NCBI RefSeq assembly: GCF_001634385.1
Contig: NZ_LIIN01000014.1
Location: forward strand, 1 to 36,882
From: Rathayibacter tanaceti
Lineage (GTDB): Bacteria > Actinomycetota > Actinomycetes > Actinomycetales > Microbacteriaceae
Reading direction: 5' to 3'
Length of the DNA: 36,882 bases
Shown: in pieces, positions 31,960 to 36,882 of the stretch
Position numbering within the stretch: position 1 is the stretch's first letter
How the letters are laid out: every line of letters begins with the position of its first letter
Position numbers and translations under genes: made by a program
The notes under the pieces: generated by a model
The model's database searches: none
What the model saw: only the letters and a program-made list of their open reading frames with translations
Told to the model about the DNA's origin: nothing

Positions 31960-32778
31960 TCAGGGAGCAGTTGGCGCAAGGTAGGCGCCGAGGTTCTCCT
32001 CGACCTCCTCGAGGCCGCGCTCGGCGATCAGCGCGCCGAAGGCGGCGATCCGAGCGTGAAAACCGGGCCAAGTCACGGTTCGGGTGAACTCCTCCCAGGA
32101 CGCCACGAGATCCGCCTCAGGAGGCAGGCTCGCGCGGTCGATCTGGGCCTTCGCGCCGAGGATCGCCTCCTTGTCGAAGGACGCGATCCGCTGCGCCGTG
32201 CGCATCACGAGACCGCTCAGCTCGGCGTCGTCGACGGCCCGCGTGACCCAGCCGTAGTGCTCGGCGCGATCGGCGTCGTAGTCCTGTCCGCTCATGATCG
32301 CCTCAAGGGCACGATCACGGCCGATCAAGCGGCTGAGGCGGTCGGTGCCCCCGCCGCCGGGCACGAGCCCCGTGCCGACCTCGAGCTGGCCGAAGGCAGC
32401 GTGCTGACGGCTGGCGTAGCGGAGATCGAAGGCGAGAGCGAGCTCGTCGCCGCCGCCACGGGTCCGCCCGCGGATCTCGGCGATGGTGAGGAACGGAGCC
32501 GAGGCGATGCGCCTCGCGAGATCCACCCAGCCGGGGGTGCCGTCCTCGGCGACGAAGCCCAGGAGCGCATCCAGCTGCGTGAGGTCTGCGTGGTTATAGA
32601 AGTAGCCCGGAGTCGAACTGTCGAACACGACGACAGAAACGTCAGGATCGGCGGAGAGCCGATCGATCACGGCCGAGAGCTCGACGGCGTCATCGGCGCC
32701 CACGAGGTTGACCGGCGGGTTCGAGAACGTGACGCGTCGGATGCGGGACGAGACGGAGTGGACGGTGAAGTGGGTCAA
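31960..32778 (-). CDS. Enoyl-CoA hydratase/isomerase (crotonase) family protein
   Basis: This 272-residue crotonase-fold enzyme is expected to hydrate or isomerise acyl-CoA substrates. Two conserved catalytic glutamates are visible by alignment: one in FGQLEVGTGLVPGGGGT, the other in RALEAIMSGQDYDADRA. The oxyanion-hole loops are less standard: GYFYNHADLTQLD replaces the usual FSAGADL, and RGGGDELALAFDLRYAS is normal. I chose TTG at 32778 because GGAG lies about eight bases upstream; another TTG at 32808 overlaps the SDR stop (TTGA) and is possible. The operon with an SDR and an ABM-like protein suggests small-molecule or lipid modification rather than core beta-oxidation. Confidence 0.85.
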   Translation of the reverse strand: MTHFTVHSVSSRIRRVTFSNPPVNLVGADDAVELSAVIDRLSADPDVSVVVFDSSTPGYFYNHADLTQLDALLGFVAEDGTPGWVDLARRIASAPFLTIAEIRGRTRGGGDELALAFDLRYASRQHAAFGQLEVGTGLVPGGGGTDRLSRLIGRDRALEAIMSGQDYDADRAEHYGWVTRAVDDAELSGLVMRTAQRIASFDKEAILGAKAQIDRASLPPEADLVASWEEFTRTVTWPGFHARIAAFGALIAERGLEEVEENLGAYLAPTAP

Positions 32779-32804
32779 GGGGTTCTCCAGAGGTGGGCAG
32801 CGGG

Positions 32805-33616
32805 TCAAGCGGGGAGGTTGTTGGCTCGTCGGAGCTGACGATCGAAGACTCCGGCCGGCGCGAGTCGTCGCATCACGGCGACTCCAGCTGTGCGTCCGAC
32901 CGGGTAGCGGAGCCTGGGTCGACGATCGGTCGCCGCAGCAACCACCTGGCGCGCGACGGCGGCCGGGGCGTCGCCCTCGCTGACCGCGCCTGCCATGTAC
33001 TGCGCGAATCCCGCACGCCGCGCCTCGTAAGCGGGAATCGGCCGGTCGACCGGCAGGGCGTTCGCCTCGAAGGCGGTGCTTGTCCAGGCCGGCTCGACCA
33101 GCAGAACCCGGACGCCGTACTCGCGCAGCTCGTGATCGAGCGACTCGGAGTACCCCTCGATGGCGAACTTCGTCGAGGAGTAGATCGCCATGTAGGGCTG
33201 CGGCATCAGGCCGACGATCGAGGACAGGTTGACGATCCGCCCGCTCTGCTGTGCGCGCATGACGGGAAGGACAGCGTTCGTGACCCGGATCACGCCGAAC
33301 ACGTTGATGTCGAACACCTGCTGGGCCTGGGCCGTTGAGCTCTCCTCGCTGCGCCGGCTGACCCGATCCCCGCGTTGTTCACCAGCAGATCGATCCTGCC
33401 GTGCTGCCGGGTCACCGCGGCGACGGCACGACGGACAGAGTCGTCGTCCGTCACGTCCAGGTCGATGAACGACGCACCGGACAGGGTCCTGGCTCGGCTC
33501 GCATCGCGACTCGTTCCGATGACGGTGAACCCGGCGTGGACGAGAGCCTCGGCCACCGATCTCCCGATGCCCGACGACGCTCCCGTGACCAGTGCGATCC
33601 TTCGTTCCTTCGACAT
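32805..33616 (-). CDS. Short-chain dehydrogenase/reductase (SDR), one frameshift
   Basis: This NAD(P)-dependent oxidoreductase of the classical SDR type starts at the ATG at 33616. Motifs are the cofactor loop TGASSGIG (11-18), IDLDVTD, NNAGIG, the catalytic Ser in NLSSIVGLMPQ and the YSSTK catalytic pair. The frame breaks at about 33349-33358, between GIGSAGAA and SEESSTAQAQQVFDINVFG. One added base gives a 270-residue protein of normal length. The C-terminus (TAGVAVMRRLAPAGVFDRQL) resembles SDRs acting on lipids or steroids. It is the first gene of the operon with enoyl-CoA hydratase, an ABM-like protein and LtrA, and diverges from a TetR gene. Confidence 0.9.
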
Positions 33617-33667
33617 GACTGTCTCCTTCAGCGTCGGGCCGACTCGTCGCGAGCCAGCCAGAATTCG

Positions 33668-33686
33668 GTAACTGTTACATGACAGT
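33668..33686. promoter_or_regulatory. Overlapping palindromes in the SDR/TetR divergent promoter
   Basis: GTAAC-T-GTTAC (33668-33678) overlaps ACTGT-TACATG-ACAGT (33671-33686). They lie in an AT-rich stretch (33660-33720) unlike the surrounding DNA, 52-70 bp from the SDR start and about 100 bp from the TetR start. The second palindrome has the size and spacing of a TetR-family operator, so it probably binds the adjacent regulator. Confidence 0.6.
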
Positions 33687-33783
33687 AGCGTTTTTTCCTT
33701 TAAACGCAACTTTGAATTTTCATCGAGGTGCTCAAATCGAGCAGTGGTGGTACGTTTGTCACCGCGCATCTCGGAGGGCGGTC

Positions 33784-34368
33784 ATGGCGAAGACACTGCG
33801 AGCGGACGCGGAACGCAGCGTCCGGGCGATCCTCGAGGCAGCCGAACGGGTGCTGGCCGAGAACGAGAGCGCCACGGTGGAGCAGATCGCCGATGCCGCC
33901 GGCGTCACCCGGACGACGGTGCATCGCCGGTTCGCCAGCCGCCAGGCGATCATCGACGCCCTCGCGATCTCGGCCAAGCAGGACCTGGCGGATGCGATCG
34001 CGGCGGCGAGACCCGACGCCGCACCCGTCTACGTCGCGCTCCACCGCGTGACGGTCGCGGTCCTCGAGGTGAAGAGCCGGTGGCGGTACACGCTGGGCAA
34101 TCCCCTGGCGGACACCAGTGCGGCGAAGGAGATCTGGGCGGGGATCAACGCCGGAACCCTCGCGCTGCTCACGCGAGCCGGGCAGGCCGGTCTCCTCGCT
34201 CCCGAAGCCGATCTGGAGTGGGCACGCCGGGTCTACTACGCGCTGCTGAAAGAGGCGATCGCCACGACCGATCGCTCGAGTACCACCGACCACGTCGCCC
34301 TCGCGACTCTGGTGCTGAACACTCTCCTCGAGGGGATCGGGCAGGGAAACCGCGCCGTCGATTCCTGA
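33784..34368 (+). CDS. TetR-family transcriptional regulator
   Basis: This is a 194-residue regulator. The ATG at 33784 has GGAGGG five bases upstream. The N-terminal TetR helix-turn-helix is clear: ILEAAERVLAENESATVEQI (16-35), ADAAGVTRTTVHRRFASRQA (36-55). The C-terminus is helical and carries no known ligand motif. It diverges from the SDR/enoyl-CoA hydratase/ABM/LtrA operon across 167 bp containing two overlapping palindromes, so it most likely represses that operon and itself. It is convergent with the DUF3253 gene. Confidence 0.9.
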   Translation: MAKTLRADAERSVRAILEAAERVLAENESATVEQIADAAGVTRTTVHRRFASRQAIIDALAISAKQDLADAIAAARPDAAPVYVALHRVTVAVLEVKSRWRYTLGNPLADTSAAKEIWAGINAGTLALLTRAGQAGLLAPEADLEWARRVYYALLKEAIATTDRSSTTDHVALATLVLNTLLEGIGQGNRAVDS

Positions 34369-34492
34369 GCGGGCGGGCGGGTGCTCGAAGTCTCCTCCCC
34401 AGGCCGATGATCGTCCGGCCGTCCACCGATTCGCCCGTCTCCCGCCCGCGAAGCCCGCCCGGTGACCAGGCTCGTGCCATGCAGCAGTCGAA

Positions 34493-34807
34493 TCAGATCC
34501 CTGGAGCGTCGAGCTCCTCGAGCGCCAACAGCGCCTCCCTGGCCCGGTCGAGCCGGACCGACTCGGGCTCGTCCCACCACACGGGTCCGCGCTCGCCGAG
34601 CCCGCGCTTGGCCAGCCCCACGCGCCTGCGGGCGAGAGCTTCCGCGTCGGCGTCGGAGTGCAGCCGCGCGGCACGGACACCGGAGCGGCCTCGACCGAGC
34701 TGCGAGGTCAGCGCAGCCACCAGCTCGGGCGGCAGCGAAGGGTCGGTGCGCCGCCAGCGCCGGCCCCCGACGACGAGCCAGCGCTCGTCCTCCGTCGCAT
34801 CCGCCAC
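34493..34807 (-). CDS. DUF3253 family protein
   Basis: This is a 104-residue protein from the GTG at 34807. After a short acidic start it reads RWLVVGGRRWRRTDPSLPPE, then LGRGRSGVRAARLHSDADAE and AKRGLGERGPVWWDEPES. This is the conserved pattern of DUF3253 proteins, small helical and possibly winged-helix proteins of unknown function. Reading further upstream in the same frame gives only Arg- and Ser-rich sequence, which supports the internal start. The start lies seven bases after the stop of the small ORF upstream, suggesting one transcript with it and the GT1 gene. Confidence 0.75.
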   Translation of the reverse strand: MADATEDERWLVVGGRRWRRTDPSLPPELVAALTSQLGRGRSGVRAARLHSDADAEALARRRVGLAKRGLGERGPVWWDEPESVRLDRAREALLALEELDAPGI

Positions 34808-34814
34808 CGCGTCA

Positions 34815-35048
34815 TCACCGCCGGACGTTCGCGCGGTCGCCCGCGCTCGTGAGGTCGACGTCCTCGGGGAGGCGCAGAGCCTCGATCCGCCCCGTCGTCG
34901 CGAGGCGCAGCAGGAAATCGGCGAGTGCGCGCACATCGAGCGAGAAGAGCAGGCTCTCGCTCTGCGGCAGCTCGAACAGTCCCGCGTCGGCGATCTCCTG
35001 GTGCTGCCGACCCGTGGGCCGGGCATCGCTCCAGCACGACCTGTCCAT
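34815..35048 (-). CDS. Small hypothetical protein
   Basis: This 77-residue ORF lies between the GT1 stop (nine bases before) and the DUF3253 start (seven bases after). Its central part, LLFSLDVRALADFLLRLATT, then GRIEALRLPEDVDLTSAG, has the composition of a real alpha/beta protein rather than a shadow frame. The first ~25 residues are less convincing, the ATG at 35048 has no clear ribosome site, and the true start may be internal. No family recognised. Confidence 0.5.
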   Translation of the reverse strand: MDRSCWSDARPTGRQHQEIADAGLFELPQSESLLFSLDVRALADFLLRLATTGRIEALRLPEDVDLTSAGDRANVRR

Positions 35049-35057
35049 CGGCCCAGG

Positions 35058-36385
35058 CTAGCGGTGCACCGCGGCTCCGCTGAGGGCGGCGCGGGCCCGC
35101 TGCGGCCCGGGCTCGCGAGTCAGGCTCCCGGCGAGCGCCACCAGCCTCTCGCGCGGCTCTCCAGCGAGCGTGAGCATCCGCTGCGCCGCACCGGCGAGCT
35201 CCTCGCCGGTCATGGCGTTCGGGTCGAGCACGGCGGCGAGCCCGGCGTCCTCGAGGGCTGCGGCACCGGCGAACTGGTCGGTCGAGAACGGCAGCACGAC
35301 GAGTGGCACGCCGGCGGTCATCGCCTCCGTGACGCTGTTGTTGCCGCCGTGGCTGATGGCGAGGTCGGCGCGGCGGAGCAGCGTCACCTGCGGCAGGAAC
35401 CCGCGCACGAGCCAGCCCGCCGGGACGTCGCCGAGTGCCGAGTGCTCCGTCGCTCCCGAGGCGAGGGCGACCCGCACGGGCCGGCCGTCGAGCTCGACGT
35501 CCGCGAGCGCCGCGACGACCCGGGCGAGCACGTCGTCGCGCACCGAGAGGAAGCTGCCGAAGCTCACGTAGACGAGCGGTCCGTCCGAGGACGCGAGCCA
35601 CTCCTCCACCTCGGCATCGAGCGGCTCCTCGCGCACCGCGGAGCCGAGGAACGCGTGCGGAGGCAGCTGCGCCGTCCGAGCGGGGTCGTGCAGCTCCCCG
35701 GGATAGTTGAGCAGCAGCACGTCGCCGCTCTCGGCGAAGGCGTCAGCGCTGTGCGCGGCGGCAGGGTCGAGCGCGGCGAGGGCGCTGTTCCACTCGGCGG
35801 TGAAGGAGTCGCGCACGTCCTCGCAGAGGGCCCGCAGCGCGTCGAGATCGTCGGGCTCGGGCGCGAAGCGTCGGGCCAGACGGGCGGGAACCCGTAGACC
35901 TCGCCAGGGGTGGTGAGGGCGCTCGGATGGCCGAGCACGACGTCCCCGTAGGGCACACGGAGTGCCCGCAGCGCGACGCGCGCCGTGAAGGCGAGGTGGT
36001 CGACCACGATCGCGTCCGGCTGCACCTCGTCGAGGATCTCCCGCAGCCGCACCGAGACTCCGGCCGGGTCCCAGAGCAGGTCCGTCATCCGTTCGCGCGC
36101 CTGGTAGGTCAGGGTCGGCACCATGCCGCGGCGAGTGGCATCGAAAAAGCCGCGGAGCGAGGCGCCCTCGTCGGGTGCCTGCTCCTCGGCGCGGATCGTG
36201 CCGGGGTTCGAGCCGCGGCCGAGGCGGAGTGCGATGTGCTCGAAGCCGAAGCCGTCCACGATCGAGCGTGTGGCCTCCCCCGTCGCGACGACGACGCGCT
36301 CTCCTGCCTGCTGCCAAGCGGTGCCGAGTGTCGCCAGAGGGAGCAGGTGCGAGGCGTAGTCCGGACTGACGATCAACAGGGTCAT
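35058..36385 (-). CDS. GT1-family glycosyltransferase (MGT/UGT type), one frameshift
   Basis: This would be a GT-B fold enzyme moving a sugar from an NDP-sugar to a small lipophilic acceptor. The ATG at 36385 overlaps the upstream stop (ATGA). The N-terminal acceptor domain begins LLIVSPDYASHLLPLATLGT, the usual GHxxP-like region with Ser-His-Leu-Leu-Pro. The frame breaks in the C run matching 35886-35888 (after EVYGFP, resuming ARLARRFAPEPDDLDAL). One added C gives 442 residues. The C-terminal donor site is complete: LVYVSFGSFLS, GFLPQVTLLRRADLAISHGG, NNSVTEAMTAGVPLVVLPFS and TDQFAGAAALEDAG. Macrolide, glycolipid and carotenoid glycosyltransferases share this pattern; the acceptor is unknown. 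Confidence 0.9.
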
Positions 36386-36882
36386 GAGGCCCCCAGGACC
36401 AGGCCCGAGCGGAGGGGGCGCTCCTGGTCCGCCGTCGCATGCGCGTAGACGCCCGCGAGGGCTCGTGCCATCGCCTGCACGGTGTACCGCTCGGCCACCA
36501 TCGCGCGCCCCTGCGCGGCGGCACGCTCACGGAGGGGTCCGCCCGCGAGGTCGAGCGCATCGGCAGAAGCGGCGGCGAGCGCGGTGCGATCCGCGGTGTC
36601 CACGAGGAATCCGGTTTCGCCCTGCTCGACGTAGGTCGCCGGGCCACCGGTCGCCGGAGCGACGACGACGAGTCCGGCCGAGAGCGCCTCCAGAAGCGCG
36701 ATGCCGAATTCCTCCTTGACGCTCGCGCAGACGTACGCTCCGCCCGCGGCGGCGAGCCCGGGCCGGCCGTGCCGGACCGCACCGAGCCAACGAGCCACCG
36801 TTCCGTTGGGGCGGTGGCCGGCCAGGAGGAGCCCGTCGCCCGCGACGGCGGCGACCCGGTCGAGCTGCTCGCGCTCGTCGGG
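36382..36882 (-). CDS. GT4-family glycosyltransferase, C-terminal part (5' end outside window)
   Basis: This is the last 166 residues of a GT-B retaining glycosyltransferase; the start lies beyond the right edge. It enters as DEREQLDRVAAVAGDGLLLA and has the family donor-binding motif EEFGIALLEALSAGLVVVAP, the E-x7-E block that contacts the NDP-sugar, followed by ATGGPATYVEQGETGFLVD and a C-terminal helix of the type QGRAMVAERYTVQAMARALA. Its stop overlaps the GT1 start by four bases (ATGA), so the two transferases are co-translated and probably modify the same product. Confidence 0.9.
   Translation of the reverse strand, partial: PDEREQLDRVAAVAGDGLLLAGHRPNGTVARWLGAVRHGRPGLAAAGGAYVCASVKEEFGIALLEALSAGLVVVAPATGGPATYVEQGETGFLVDTADRTALAAASADALDLAGGPLRERAAAQGRAMVAERYTVQAMARALAGVYAHATADQERPLRSGLVLGAS

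Noticed and set aside
34369-34492. G-rich and C-rich tracts between the TetR and DUF3253 stops that could pair as a terminator
   Set aside because: The complementary tracts are far apart and interrupted, and no clean stem could be drawn.
1-36882. CRISPR array, insertion sequence, rRNA or integrase
   Set aside because: I saw no regularly spaced repeats of CRISPR size, no transposase or recombinase motifs, and no rRNA-like sequence anywhere in the window.

Overview
The window is a stretch of high-GC actinobacterial chromosome, about 70% G+C by eye. It has GTG/TTG starts, many 4-bp stop/start overlaps and a DtxR/IdeR-type iron box. Gene content fits the Microbacteriaceae (a Rathayibacter- or Curtobacterium-like plant or soil organism); that placement is inference from protein style, not from a marker gene.

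Layout. 1-1.1 kb: a minus-strand small secreted protein followed by an ABC ATPase that runs off the left edge. 1.5-5.5 kb: a plus-strand iron-siderophore ABC importer (binding lipoprotein, two FecCD permeases, ATPase) behind an iron box. 5.6-6.5 kb: an AraC-family regulator convergent with it. 6.7-9.8 kb: a Tat-exported repeat protein, a small acetyltransferase and a secreted bulb-type lectin. 10.2-12.7 kb: DoxX, an alditol oxidase and a ChaB/Rho-N protein. 12.7-15.7 kb: two paralogous YhgE/DUF3533-like membrane proteins and a divergent TetR, with three evenly spaced operators between them. 15.7-18.4 kb: kynureninase and a CNNM/CorC-type membrane protein. 18.6-20.4 kb: a secreted protein and an SMP-30/gluconolactonase. 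20.6-22.9 kb: an accessory island with a gutted MFS gene, a small membrane protein, a truncated PIN-domain gene and an AAA ATPase of clearly lower G+C. 23-26.8 kb: an APC permease, an isochorismatase-like hydrolase and an Ltp-domain membrane protein. 26.9-29.1 kb: ornithine aminotransferase and dimethylargininase. 29.3-30.2 kb: a ROK fructokinase. 30.4-34.4 kb: LtrA, a small monooxygenase-like protein, an enoyl-CoA hydratase and an SDR in one minus-strand operon, divergent from a TetR. 34.5-36.9 kb: a DUF3253 protein, a small ORF, a GT1 glycosyltransferase and the end of a GT4 glycosyltransferase.

Two points colour the whole reading. First, eight otherwise healthy genes carry nine frame breaks. 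Every one is repaired by adding a single base, most naturally within or beside a short G or C run. This is the pattern expected of residual deletion errors in a long-read assembly, so I treat these as probably intact genes. Second, the best candidate for an unusual system is the coupled AAA-ATPase/PIN pair at 21.4-22.8 kb. It looks like a two-gene defence or toxin module that is now decayed: the PIN gene stops after 28 codons and the ATPase has Gly where a catalytic Glu is expected.
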